NCBI RefSeq assembly: GCF_900155985.1
Contig: NZ_FTMA01000015.1
Location: forward strand, 1-34,338
DNA: 34,338 bases
Direction: 5' to 3'
From: Maribacter ulvicola
GTDB taxonomy: Bacteria > Bacteroidota > Bacteroidia > Flavobacteriales > Flavobacteriaceae
Positions within the stretch are counted from its first letter, which is position 1, and each line of letters opens with the position of its first letter. Below the pieces are notes generated by a model. That model was not told the origin of the DNA. It saw nothing but the letters and a program-made list of their open reading frames with translations, and searched no databases. Below, piece by piece: positions 1 to 9,567 of this stretch. The translations under genes were made by a program, and so were the position numbers.

Positions 1-83
1 GATCGTTTCATAAGCAAATAATCTATTTAAAGTTAAACATTTATTCGCCCGGTTTTCTCTAGTATTAAACGGTCCGGTTTAAA

Positions 84-93
84 GGGAGGAGGT
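84..93 (+). promoter_or_regulatory. Strong Shine-Dalgarno before the regulator gene
   Basis: A purine run, GGGAGGAGGT, lies 4 bases before the ATG at 98 and contains a full AGGAGG. Genes of Bacteroidota usually lack such a site, and most starts in this window have none, so it fixes the regulator start and may give it unusual translation. Only 83 bases precede it in the window, and no promoter could be placed with confidence. Confidence 0.6.
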
Positions 94-97
94 CAAG

Positions 98-2854
98 ATG
101 AAAACTAAATTATTTTTTCTCATCACCTTATATCTTATTCCTTTTTGGAATATTGGACAAAATCTTTCACCTCCTATTCAGAATTACAGTAGTTATGAAT
201 ATAATGCCGCAAGTAAAAACTGGGGACTGACCATTGATGAGAATGGTGAACTATACGTTGCTAATAATAACGGATTATTACATTTTAACGGTGAAAACTG
301 GACACTCTATAAATTACCCAACAAAACCATTATACGATCGGTGGCCTATGTAAATGGCAAGATATTTACCGGATCTTATGAAGAATTTGGATTTTGGCAG
401 ATGAATGACTACGGTTCTTTAGTCTATACCTCATTAACCCATTTAATTAAGGATCATGAATTTACCAATGAGGAATTCTGGCAAATTATACAACTTAACG
501 ATGCCATCATTTTTAGATCTTTTTCTACCGTATACATTTATAAGAACAATGAAATTTCAGTTTTAGACGCTCCTTTTGTCGTTACTACTATTGCCAAGTA
601 TAAAAATCAAATCATTGTAGCAGGAGAACAACGTAGATTATATTGGATCAAAGACAATACCCTTACCCCATTAGAGTCTCAAGAAATATTAGAAGGAAAG
701 ACCATTGTAGATATGGTTCCCTTTGGAGACAGTTTAATTATTGGCACTAAATTAAGCGGCTGTTTTTTACTTACAGATGGGAAAGTTGCATTATTGGATG
801 ATACCATTAACAATGAGCTTAAAGAGCACCAACTTAACAAAGTATTAGCGTTAGACAGCAACACCATTGCATTTGGCACCATTAAAAACGGAGTCTACAC
901 TTATAACATTAAATGGAATACATTTCAGAATCTAAACAAGGCATTAGGGCTTCAAAACAATACTGTTTTAGCCATGCTCCAGTATAAAGAGCAATTATGG
1001 CTAGGGTTAGATAATGGTATTGATAAAATTCAATTAAACAACCCAATTACCTATTATACTGACCACACAGGAGTTTTAGGCACCGTTTATGACCTTGTTG
1101 ATTATAATAATGAACTCTATTTAGGGAGTAATACCGGCATCTATTATTTTAGGGATAACAAATTACAGTTTGTACCCGGTTCTCAAGGACATGTTTGGGA
1201 TTTGGAAGTTATTGATGGTGATCTCTTTTGTGGTCATAATACCGGTACCTTTATTTTAAAGGATGGCACATTAAATAAAGTATCTGATATTTCTGGAGGT
1301 TACCAATTGGTAAAAGTACCGGAAACAGAATCCTCTTATATTCAAGGTACTTATACCGGTCTGGCAAATTTCAAAAAAGGTAAAAATGGAAAATGGATTT
1401 CAAGTCGGGTAACAGGTATTGATTTTCCTGTAAAGCAACTTTGTTTTGAAAACGCAAACACGGTATGGGCCGCCCACCCATACAAGGGGCTTTTTAAGAT
1501 TAAAATGAACGACGAACACACAAAAGTGTTAGAGTTTATAGAAATAAAAACTGGAGCAATTCCCAACACCTATAACATTAAATTATATAACATTAAAAAT
1601 CAGATCATATTATCCAGTGAAGGTAATTGGTATAAATATGACCCCATATCAGATGTCATTTCAGAATTTGAAGAGTTTAAGGATTACAAGGATATGAACT
1701 TGGTAAATTATAATGCAACTCGCTATTGGTTTTTTGATAATGATAATCAAAAGAAAATTATTCATACCGATCTTGGAGAAAATCAATTCACTTTAGATGA
1801 TGCCCAGCTGAGGAAAAGACTGGCTATAGAAACGGAAACTATAGTAAGCTATAATGATTCTATATATTATTTCACCCTTACAGATGGTTTTGGTAAGCTC
1901 AACTTGAACAGGTTTGAGAACGAGCTAAAAAATGTAGATCTACCAACACCAAGGGTAAGTTCTTTTATAGACGGTAATGAAACCCACCAATTAAAAGAAC
2001 AGGAGTATAAAGTACCGTTTAATACCTCTAAAACCATTAGAATAGAAGTTGCAGCAGGTAGCTTTAACAAGTATACCTATTATTATGAACTAAACGGAAC
2101 CATAGCACAATCTAGCTATCTTGACCATGGCGCTATAATTCTTCAAAATTTACCGTTTGGAGAGTATACCTTGAAAATACATACTGTCAGTATTGGAAAC
2201 GAACTTTCTGAACCCAAAATTATTAAATTTAAAATACTACGCCCGTGGTATTTTTCTAATTGGAGTTTACTGGGGTACTTTTTCATAGGTATTGCCAGTA
2301 TTCTTTTAGTACGATGGTACAACAAGCAAAAGTTAGCCAAAAAACACCACATATTAAAAGTTCAAATGCAGCGAGAGCAAGAAGAACGTTTAGCACAGAT
2401 AGAGAAAGAAAAACTAGAAAAAGAAATTAAAAGAAAACAAACAGAACTTGCTAGAACAACCATGAGTGTTGCCAAGAAAAATGAATTGATTATTGAACTA
2501 AAAGATCTCATTGCCTTAAACCAAGAAGCATTTACCAATAAGCAACGTTTTAAATCGCTATCCAAAAAACTGGATAGTTCTATGAACGAAGATCAAGACT
2601 GGAAACATTTTGAGGTAAGTTTTAAGGAACTACATGAAGATTTTTTTGAAAACCTTCTAAAAAAGTATCCTAAACTTACCCCTAAAGATTTAAGGTTATG
2701 CGCTTATCTTAAAATGAATCATACCACAAAAGAGATCGCTCCTTTAATGGGTATTTCTGTACGTGGTGTTGAAATACACAGGTACCGCCTTCGCAAGAAA
2801 CTGAACATTGACAGCTCTCAAAACCTGTCTAATTATCTCATAAAATTCAAATAG
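98..2854 (+). CDS. Y_Y_Y-domain membrane regulator with LuxR-type HTH
   Basis: 918 residues. An N-terminal signal sequence (about 1-20) is followed by a long periplasmic sensor made of WD/kelch-like propeller repeats (motifs such as WLGLDNGI and LYLGSNTGIYYF). A Y_Y_Y-type domain follows near 635-715 (TYYYELNG), then one membrane segment near 722-745, a charged coiled coil (about 745-800) rich in E, K and R, and a C-terminal LuxR/GerE-like helix-turn-helix (about 858-918: LTPKDLRLCAYLK, KEIAPLMGISVRGVEIHRYR). The design is that of hybrid two-component sensors but with the HTH fused directly and no kinase, as in many flavobacterial regulators. It sits immediately upstream of the susC-like gene in the same direction, so it most likely senses an oligosaccharide in the periplasm and activates the operon that follows. 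The ligand is unknown. Confidence 0.85.
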   Translation: MKTKLFFLITLYLIPFWNIGQNLSPPIQNYSSYEYNAASKNWGLTIDENGELYVANNNGLLHFNGENWTLYKLPNKTIIRSVAYVNGKIFTGSYEEFGFWQMNDYGSLVYTSLTHLIKDHEFTNEEFWQIIQLNDAIIFRSFSTVYIYKNNEISVLDAPFVVTTIAKYKNQIIVAGEQRRLYWIKDNTLTPLESQEILEGKTIVDMVPFGDSLIIGTKLSGCFLLTDGKVALLDDTINNELKEHQLNKVLALDSNTIAFGTIKNGVYTYNIKWNTFQNLNKALGLQNNTVLAMLQYKEQLWLGLDNGIDKIQLNNPITYYTDHTGVLGTVYDLVDYNNELYLGSNTGIYYFRDNKLQFVPGSQGHVWDLEVIDGDLFCGHNTGTFILKDGTLNKVSDISGGYQLVKVPETESSYIQGTYTGLANFKKGKNGKWISSRVTGIDFPVKQLCFENANTVWAAHPYKGLFKIKMNDEHTKVLEFIEIKTGAIPNTYNIKLYNIKNQIILSSEGNWYKYDPISDVISEFEEFKDYKDMNLVNYNATRYWFFDNDNQKKIIHTDLGENQFTLDDAQLRKRLAIETETIVSYNDSIYYFTLTDGFGKLNLNRFENELKNVDLPTPRVSSFIDGNETHQLKEQEYKVPFNTSKTIRIEVAAGSFNKYTYYYELNGTIAQSSYLDHGAIILQNLPFGEYTLKIHTVSIGNELSEPKIIKFKILRPWYFSNWSLLGYFFIGIASILLVRWYNKQKLAKKHHILKVQMQREQEERLAQIEKEKLEKEIKRKQTELARTTMSVAKKNELIIELKDLIALNQEAFTNKQRFKSLSKKLDSSMNEDQDWKHFEVSFKELHEDFFENLLKKYPKLTPKDLRLCAYLKMNHTTKEIAPLMGISVRGVEIHRYRLRKKLNIDSSQNLSNYLIKFK

Positions 2855-3117
2855 AACAAGCTTTTCTCTTTTAAATAACGATGACAGCCATTAACAATGC
2901 GTTAATTGTCTACATCATTACTACATCAATACGTTAATTTTTACTTTTTATTTAACATCAGAACTACTGCAAAACCTTGTATTTAAAGGATTACGACGTA
3001 CACCTAGGCTTGATGTACTTTTTATGTAGTTGAATAAAATTTAACGGCTATTTGTTTTGATAACTTGCTGTCCAAATTAACAACTTGATAATTTTAGAAC
3101 TCAATTTTTAAACAATT
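2855..3117 (+). promoter_or_regulatory. Control region upstream of the susC-like gene
   Basis: This 263-base gap separates the regulator from the operon. It holds a perfect inverted repeat, TTAAC-5 nt-GTTAA (2891-2905). It also holds a direct repeat of CGTTAATT (2900-2907 and 2932-2939), whose copies are 32 bases apart, about three helical turns, which suits binding by a dimeric or tandem activator such as the LuxR-type protein upstream. A weak -7-like TAACTTG lies at 3061-3067, but no convincing TTTG partner was seen. The operator role is inference. Confidence 0.35.
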
Positions 3118-6100
3118 ATGAAAATAGGAATCAAATTTTTAACATTCTGCATTTTAATGACCCATTTGGCGGTTTTTGCGCAAAATGAGATTTCAGTTTC
3201 GGGAACTGTTACCGATGAAGGTGGTCAACCTTTACCCGGTGCAAGTATTATTATAAAAGGTACTACAACAGGAACCCAAACTGATTTTGACGGTTTATAT
3301 GCATTGAATAATGTACCCAACAATGGTACACTTGTAATTAGCTACATTGGTTACGCTACACAAGAAATTGCTGTGAACGATCAAACGACTATCAATGTAT
3401 CTTTATCTGAGGACTCTCAGGCTTTAGAGGAAGTTGTAGTGGTGGGTTATGGAACACAGAAAAAAGCGGATCTTACAGGATCCATCACAACAATTAAAAC
3501 CGAAGATATTACTAGAACACCTACTAGTGCCGCTATGCAATCATTGCAAGGTAAGGTTGCGGGTCTTCAAGTAGTAAGTAGCGGTGCACCTGGTACGGGA
3601 CCAACAATTCGTGTTCGTGGTATCGGTTCCTATGTGGGCGGTGCCTCTGACCCTTTATATGTGGTTGATGGTACGTTCTTTGATGACATCGATTTTTTAA
3701 ATACGGAAGACATTGAAACTATATCTGTACTTAAAGATGCCTCTGCTTCCGCAATTTACGGTGTTCGTGCCGCAAATGGTGTAGTACTGATCCAAACTAA
3801 GTCTGGTAAAATAAACCAGAAACCGGAAATTACTTATAATGGTTACCAAGGTGTACAGATAGCTCAAAACGTTGTTAAATTATCCAATTCTGAACAGTTT
3901 GCTACCCTAGCAAGAGAATCTGGATCTACTGCAGAAGCACAATCTATAGACAATGCTATTCAACGTTATGGCAGAAGTAGAATTAACCCTAATGTACCCA
4001 ATGTAAATACAGACTGGTACGATCTTATTCTGCGTCACGCATTACAGCAAAACCATAGTATTGGCGTTGCCGGTGGTACTGAGTCTATAACTTATTCCTT
4101 AGGGCTAAACTACTTTGAACAAGAAGGAATTTTAAACATGAAGAACGATTACGAAAGGTTTAATATTCGTTCTAAAGTCAATGTTGATATTACCGATCGT
4201 TTAGATATTGGTATTTCTACCCTCTTTAGTAATGCTACAAGATACAGACCTGAAAGCACTGCGTTTGCATTGGCATATTATGCCACTCCTACAATGCCTG
4301 TTCTTGACCCTTCAAAAACAGAGGCATATCCAAGACCTTATGCCAACGCACAAGATTTAGGGTACAGAGGTACACAAAATCCTTTTCCAGTAATGGAAAA
4401 TACAGAGAACAGAGACAAGATTAGAAATACGCTGACTACAGTTGATCTTAATTACCAGTTGGTACCCGATAAATTGACTTTAAAAACTGCTTTTTATCAC
4501 AATTTTGAAACTACTGAAACCAGAGAAGTACGTTTGCCCTACTTTTTTGGAAACGGTAACGCTTTTAGGGAAAATGCAGAATTGGTAAAAAGAAATGCCA
4601 CCTTTTCTGAACAAACTTGGGATAATACCATAACCTATGATGACACGTACGGGAATCATAATTTAACGGCTTTAGTCGGTACTTCATACAGGGATCGTTC
4701 TTATGAGCAATTAGAAGCCAAAGGTCTTAATTTTCCTAACGGACCAGGAATTGGTGATGAATCTTATTACTTGGATCTTGCCAACTCAATAGATATCGAT
4801 GGTGTTGGTGATGATGGACTAAGACAATACTTCTTCTCTTATTTTGGTCGTATTGCTTATAACTTTGACAGCAAATACCTTCTTTATGGTACGTTTAGAG
4901 CAGATGGTACCAGTAAATACCAAGAAAAATGGGGCTATTTCCCTACTGTTGGTGTGGGCTGGGTAGTTTCTGAAGAATCTTTCTTAGAGAATAGCAACGT
5001 TATAAACTTTTTAAAGCTTAGAGCTAGTTGGGGTGAATTGGGTAATGCCAATGTTGCCTCTAGTACTGGCGGCATTACATCAAACGCGGTAGATGGTGTA
5101 TTTGGCGATGTTCGCTACCCTGGTCTTGTAACCAGTAGTGATTTTGAAGCACTAAAATGGGAAGTAACCGCAGAAACTAATGTAGGGTTAACTACTAGGT
5201 TATTCGATAATAAATTAACGATAGATTCTGACTATTATGTTCGGGAAACTCGTGACGCCGTAATACCGGTATCTAGATTATTGGTTCCTGGCGAAACTAG
5301 ACAAAATGTTGGTGTTATTAGAAACTCAGGTTTTGAAATTGTTGCCAACTGGAATCAGAAAGTATCAGAGAATTTTAGCTTTAGTGTGGGCGGTAACTTT
5401 TCTACTTTAGATAATGAGGTACTTGATTTAGCTGGACAAGAAAATCTTACTTCTGGTGGTGACCTTGCACAACGTACCGTTGTTGGCGGAACTATTAGTC
5501 CGTTTTTCGGGTTAAAAGTTGACGGAGTATACCAAACGGACGAAGAAATTCAAGCTGACCCTGCTGCACAAGCTGCCATTGCTGACGGGTTGACCGTGGC
5601 CCCTGGCGATTTAAAGTTTGTGGATCAAAACGGAGATATGGTGATCGATGCACAAGATAGAGTGGATCTTGGTTCTTACCTGCCTACCTATTCTTTCGGT
5701 TTCAACTTCGGTATGAATTATAAGGCTTGGGATTTTAACTTAAATGTCATTGGACAAGGCGGTAATGTGATCGCCAACCAAAAGCGTTTTGCCGTACGTC
5801 AGACTCCAGATGCCAATATTGATAGGGATTTTGCGGTAAATAGATGGAACGGTGCCGGTAGCACCAATAGCTACCCATCTGCAAGGGGAATTAGAAACCC
5901 ATGGAGCAATCAATTCTTGAATAGCTTCTTTGTAGAAAAGGGAGATTTTGTAAGACTACAGAACGTAACCTTAGGGTACACGCTACCTAAATTAAATGGA
6001 AAATTTAATCCTGATATTAGATTCTACATCACTGCGGAGCGTCCGTTAACATTCTTCAACTACAACGGTTTTACTCCTGAGGTTTCAGATGGTAGAGACG

Positions 6101-6156
6101 CCCAAACCTATCCAATACCGGGTGTGTATACATTTGGTGTAAATATTAAAATTTAA
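3118..6156 (+). CDS. SusC-like TonB-dependent receptor
   Basis: 1012 residues, a usual length for SusC/RagA proteins. It has a signal peptide ending near FAQ (residue 22) and a carboxypeptidase-regulatory-like domain (about 25-100: VSGTVTDEGGQPLPGAS, FDGLYAL). A TonB-box/plug start follows near 103-118 (EEVVVVGYGTQKKAD), then the plug (ADPLYVVDG-like block, SVLKDASASAIYGVRAANGV), and a C-terminal beta-barrel ending FGVNIKI. It forms the outer-membrane pore that imports oligosaccharides with energy from TonB-ExbBD. The susD-like partner starts 10 bases after its stop. The glycan cannot be told from this protein; the downstream enzymes suggest a beta-1,2-glucan. Confidence 0.95.
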   Translation: MKIGIKFLTFCILMTHLAVFAQNEISVSGTVTDEGGQPLPGASIIIKGTTTGTQTDFDGLYALNNVPNNGTLVISYIGYATQEIAVNDQTTINVSLSEDSQALEEVVVVGYGTQKKADLTGSITTIKTEDITRTPTSAAMQSLQGKVAGLQVVSSGAPGTGPTIRVRGIGSYVGGASDPLYVVDGTFFDDIDFLNTEDIETISVLKDASASAIYGVRAANGVVLIQTKSGKINQKPEITYNGYQGVQIAQNVVKLSNSEQFATLARESGSTAEAQSIDNAIQRYGRSRINPNVPNVNTDWYDLILRHALQQNHSIGVAGGTESITYSLGLNYFEQEGILNMKNDYERFNIRSKVNVDITDRLDIGISTLFSNATRYRPESTAFALAYYATPTMPVLDPSKTEAYPRPYANAQDLGYRGTQNPFPVMENTENRDKIRNTLTTVDLNYQLVPDKLTLKTAFYHNFETTETREVRLPYFFGNGNAFRENAELVKRNATFSEQTWDNTITYDDTYGNHNLTALVGTSYRDRSYEQLEAKGLNFPNGPGIGDESYYLDLANSIDIDGVGDDGLRQYFFSYFGRIAYNFDSKYLLYGTFRADGTSKYQEKWGYFPTVGVGWVVSEESFLENSNVINFLKLRASWGELGNANVASSTGGITSNAVDGVFGDVRYPGLVTSSDFEALKWEVTAETNVGLTTRLFDNKLTIDSDYYVRETRDAVIPVSRLLVPGETRQNVGVIRNSGFEIVANWNQKVSENFSFSVGGNFSTLDNEVLDLAGQENLTSGGDLAQRTVVGGTISPFFGLKVDGVYQTDEEIQADPAAQAAIADGLTVAPGDLKFVDQNGDMVIDAQDRVDLGSYLPTYSFGFNFGMNYKAWDFNLNVIGQGGNVIANQKRFAVRQTPDANIDRDFAVNRWNGAGSTNSYPSARGIRNPWSNQFLNSFFVEKGDFVRLQNVTLGYTLPKLNGKFNPDIRFYITAERPLTFFNYNGFTPEVSDGRDAQTYPIPGVYTFGVNIKI

Positions 6157-6166
6157 AAATACAGCT

Positions 6167-7714
6167 ATGAAATTTATAAAAGTAAATAAACTAACAGTGC
6201 TTTTAGCCTTTCTAGGTACTGTACTAATAGGTTGTTCCGACGATCTGGATCAACCAGAGTTAAATAACAATTTTGCCGGCGGAACAGATTTTTCACAAAC
6301 CGATGATATGGTCTTATCACTAATTGGGGTTTACCAATCCGTTGCAGATAGAGGTTGGGAGCAGCCATTGGTAGTTGCTACAAGAGGTGACGATGTCAAT
6401 GCAGCAGGTGACCAACAAGGTCTAAAAAATCAAGATCGCTATGTATACGACAACTCTTTCTTTGGTTCTAGAACCTTATGGGAAACGTATTACGGAGATA
6501 TCATTGGCGCCCATACGGGTATGGAACAGATAGAAAGGTATATGGAGTTTGCAGATGATGAAGGTATCGCTTTAGGAAATCAATATATCGCAGAAGCAAA
6601 AGTACTTAGAGCGGTATTATTATTTCAATTATCACAGGTATATGGTTCGGTATTCATTCCTACTTCATCTGATCTTAACGATTTCGCAGATGTAACATCG
6701 GTACCAAGTAAAGCTGAAGTAATGCAACACATTTCTGATCAAATGGATGAGGCCATACCATTCTTACTGGATTTAAGACCAAATGAACGTACAGATTTAC
6801 CTGGCGGAGTAACTAAATACACTGCCTTAATGATAAAGGCGGAAGCCAATCAAGAACTGAAAAATTACCAAGCCGTTGCAGATGCTGCAGGTGAAATTAT
6901 TGCTTCTGGAAAATTTACGTTGTTTCCTGACTATTATGAGTTATTCAAAACTCCGGGTAAACTTAGCGATGAAAACTTATTTGAATTTCAATACTCTGAT
7001 TTTGGAAATGGTGAAGGCGACAGGGTTAGTCATTTATATGCTCCGTATGGTCCCAACTCATGGAATCCAGAAGTTGATGGCTCTAGTAACGGATGGGGAT
7101 TTTTTGAACCCAGCTTAAAATATATTGAATTTATGTTGGATAGAGGTGAAACCGAGCGTTTAGAAACTTCTGTTTTCTTTAGCCAAAAGGGAATTGATAG
7201 CTTAATTGCTACCACCTCTTACACTGCAGAGACGTTACCGTCATTTGTTTCACCAACTACAAGAGATGGTGATGAAAATACATCTACCGTGCGGTCTATA
7301 TTTTCAAGCGGCAAACACTATTTACCTACAAATCAACTAATACCTGGTCGTACCGAATATGGTAGTAACAAGAACAATATTGTCTTTCGTTACTCAGAAA
7401 CTTTGTTGATGTACGCCGAAGCATTGGTGCAAGGAGCGAATAATTCAGCTATGACTGCTGATGAGGCGGTTAATCTGGTACGTTCAAGGGCAAATATGGC
7501 GCCTTTAAGCGGGGTAACTCTTGACCAGATCGTAGATGAAAAATATGCCGAGCTTTCTATGGAATGGGGAAAACGCTTCTTTGATATGGTACGATTAGGC
7601 AGATATGATGAACTAAGTTTTGACGGAAGAACATTTACCGAAGACAAGGCTTTTGTAACCTACCATCAAGATCAGATTGACGAGTTTCCAATATTGGGTG
7701 AAATAGCTAACTAA
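6167..7714 (+). CDS. SusD/RagB-like surface glycan-binding lipoprotein
   Basis: 515 residues. A lipobox ends at Cys23 (TVLIGC) and is followed by SDDLD, which resembles the acidic lipoprotein export signal of flavobacteria, so surface exposure is likely. The N-terminal part has the alpha-helical TPR-like SusD fold pattern (LIGVYQSV, YIAEAKVLRAVLLFQLSQVYG), and the C-terminal block EKYAELSMEWGKRFFDMVRLGR is the classic SusD signature. It acts as the lid over the upstream SusC-like pore and captures the glycan at the cell surface. It lies in the same transcription unit, with 12 bases before the next gene. Confidence 0.95.
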   Translation: MKFIKVNKLTVLLAFLGTVLIGCSDDLDQPELNNNFAGGTDFSQTDDMVLSLIGVYQSVADRGWEQPLVVATRGDDVNAAGDQQGLKNQDRYVYDNSFFGSRTLWETYYGDIIGAHTGMEQIERYMEFADDEGIALGNQYIAEAKVLRAVLLFQLSQVYGSVFIPTSSDLNDFADVTSVPSKAEVMQHISDQMDEAIPFLLDLRPNERTDLPGGVTKYTALMIKAEANQELKNYQAVADAAGEIIASGKFTLFPDYYELFKTPGKLSDENLFEFQYSDFGNGEGDRVSHLYAPYGPNSWNPEVDGSSNGWGFFEPSLKYIEFMLDRGETERLETSVFFSQKGIDSLIATTSYTAETLPSFVSPTTRDGDENTSTVRSIFSSGKHYLPTNQLIPGRTEYGSNKNNIVFRYSETLLMYAEALVQGANNSAMTADEAVNLVRSRANMAPLSGVTLDQIVDEKYAELSMEWGKRFFDMVRLGRYDELSFDGRTFTEDKAFVTYHQDQIDEFPILGEIAN

Positions 7715-7726
7715 AAACGAACTACA

Positions 7727-9526
7727 ATGAAACATTTTAAAAATATAATTACTTTTTTGTTGGCTACCTTTCTTTTGGTGGCCTGCGAAGATGGTATCGA
7801 CTCACTAACCGAAGTTGACCCTGGTGCAGATGAAACGGCTCCTAGTATCACCATTACTTCACCAACCGAAGGTTTAGCGGTAAAAGTGAACGAAGAATTA
7901 GCAACCATTACCATAAAATTTGAAGCTCAAGATGATATTGAATTGGCTTCGGTAAATGTTGCTTTAGATGGAAACTCCATTAAAAGCTATGCTGATTTTT
8001 TAGATTATAGAAGATTGGTAGTTGACGATTTGGTTTACAACCAACTTGCAGATGGTGAGCATGTACTTACCGTTACCGCAACTGACCTAGATGGTAAAAC
8101 CACAAACGGTATGGTCAACTTTACAAAAGAACCTGCCTATGTTTCTAAATACCCAGGTGAAATTTTATACATGCCTTTTGATGGTGCATATGTAGATTTG
8201 ATCAGTTTTGAAGAAGCGGAAGAATTTGGAAGTCCGTCCATAAGCGAAGATAATATTGCAGGCGATGGCTCATACCAAGGTGCTACGGATACGTATTTGA
8301 CATTAGATGCCGAGCGTTTTAAAAATGCCGAGTTCAGTGCTATTTTCTGGATGAAAATAAATAACACGCCAGACCGTGCCGGTGTATTGACCTTGAGTCC
8401 GCCATTAATTGACGGCGCAAACAATGACCTTTCTAAAGGATTTAGATTTTTCCGTGAAAATGCAAATGGTATGCAACGCTTTAAGCTGAATGCTGGTACT
8501 GGTGCAGATGGTACTTGGTTTGATGGCGGCGAGGCTGCAGATGTAGACCCTACTACTGGAGAATGGGTAAACTTAGCACTTACCATTTCAGGTTCTGAAG
8601 CGGTAGTGTATATAGACGGTCAAATTGCTACTGAAGGAGCTTTTGCAGGTATTGATTGGACAGATGTTAATGTACTATCCATCATGTCGGGCACACCTAA
8701 CTTTACAGCATGGGGCCACTTGTCCGATGAAAGCTTAATGGACGAACTTCGTATTTTCAATAGAGCAATTTCTCAAGAAGAAGTTCAACAAATAATGGCG
8801 GACGATTCAGGTGAATTCGTTTCTTCCTACCCTCCTACTTTTGATGGTGAAATGTTCTATATGCCTTTTGATGGTAGTTACAACGAGCGTTTTAGAAATA
8901 TTGACGCTACCGTTGTAGGTACACCAGGTTATGCCGGTGAAAGCGTAGAAGGTGATAATGCATATGCCGGTGCTACAGATTCTTATTTAACGTTCCCTAC
9001 AAATGAATCCGGAGCGCTTACTACAGAGGAATTCAGTGCCACCTTATGGTATAAATTGAATGCAGATCCAACAAGAGGTTCCATCTTAGTTATGGGTCCT
9101 GAGGATGTAGATAATGCAGGATACCCTGATGTACAGAACAAACGTACCAACGGATTCCGGTTCTTTAGGGAAGGTGATGCCACAAGACAGGTATTTAAAT
9201 TAAATGTAGGTAATGGCGAAGGTGAATCATGGTTTGATGGTGGTGATGCCGCTGCGTTAGACCCTACCGCTTCAGACTGGGTACACTTGGCATTTACCAT
9301 CTCAGGTACTGAATGTGTCGTCTATTTTAATGGTGAAGTTGTATCACAAGGCGATTTCACGGGAGTAGATTGGACAGGTTGCGATGTATTATCCATTGGT
9401 TCAGGTGCACCTCGTTTTACAGAATGGGGCCACGGTTTTGATCTGAGCTTTATAGATGAGCTTAGGTTGTACAACAAAGCATTGAGCCGGCAAGAAATTC
9501 AAGAGATCAGACAATCAGGTTTATAA
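7727..9526 (+). CDS. Lipoprotein with Ig-like domain and two LamG domains
   Basis: 599 residues. The lipobox ends at Cys20 (LLVAC), followed by EDGIDS. An Ig-like module (about 35-135: SPTEGLAVKVNEE, LADGEHVLTVTATDLDG) precedes two tandem concanavalin A-like LamG/LamG-3 domains at about 144-365 and 374-597. The two repeats match block by block (GEILYMPFDG/GEMFYMPFDG, GFRFFRE, WFDGG, DELRIFN/DELRLYN), so they arose by internal duplication. The place directly after susD is where SusE/SusF-type surface glycan-binding proteins are normally encoded. A carbohydrate-binding role is therefore likely; catalytic activity is not indicated. The gene ends 41 bases before the first hydrolase. Confidence 0.85.
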   Translation: MKHFKNIITFLLATFLLVACEDGIDSLTEVDPGADETAPSITITSPTEGLAVKVNEELATITIKFEAQDDIELASVNVALDGNSIKSYADFLDYRRLVVDDLVYNQLADGEHVLTVTATDLDGKTTNGMVNFTKEPAYVSKYPGEILYMPFDGAYVDLISFEEAEEFGSPSISEDNIAGDGSYQGATDTYLTLDAERFKNAEFSAIFWMKINNTPDRAGVLTLSPPLIDGANNDLSKGFRFFRENANGMQRFKLNAGTGADGTWFDGGEAADVDPTTGEWVNLALTISGSEAVVYIDGQIATEGAFAGIDWTDVNVLSIMSGTPNFTAWGHLSDESLMDELRIFNRAISQEEVQQIMADDSGEFVSSYPPTFDGEMFYMPFDGSYNERFRNIDATVVGTPGYAGESVEGDNAYAGATDSYLTFPTNESGALTTEEFSATLWYKLNADPTRGSILVMGPEDVDNAGYPDVQNKRTNGFRFFREGDATRQVFKLNVGNGEGESWFDGGDAAALDPTASDWVHLAFTISGTECVVYFNGEVVSQGDFTGVDWTGCDVLSIGSGAPRFTEWGHGFDLSFIDELRLYNKALSRQEIQEIRQSGL

Positions 9527-9567
9527 TCAAAATAATAGTTTAATTCAATTAATGTAGGAGATTTTTT

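Noticed and set aside
8137..8586. 149-codon minus-strand frame inside the LamG lipoprotein gene, with a similar one at 8983-9300
   Set aside because: The two resemble each other only because the LamG domains on the other strand are duplicated; no independent support.
7727..9526. LamG protein as a catalytic glycoside hydrolase (GH16-like)
   Set aside because: No ExDxxE catalytic motif is present in either repeat; a binding role fits better.
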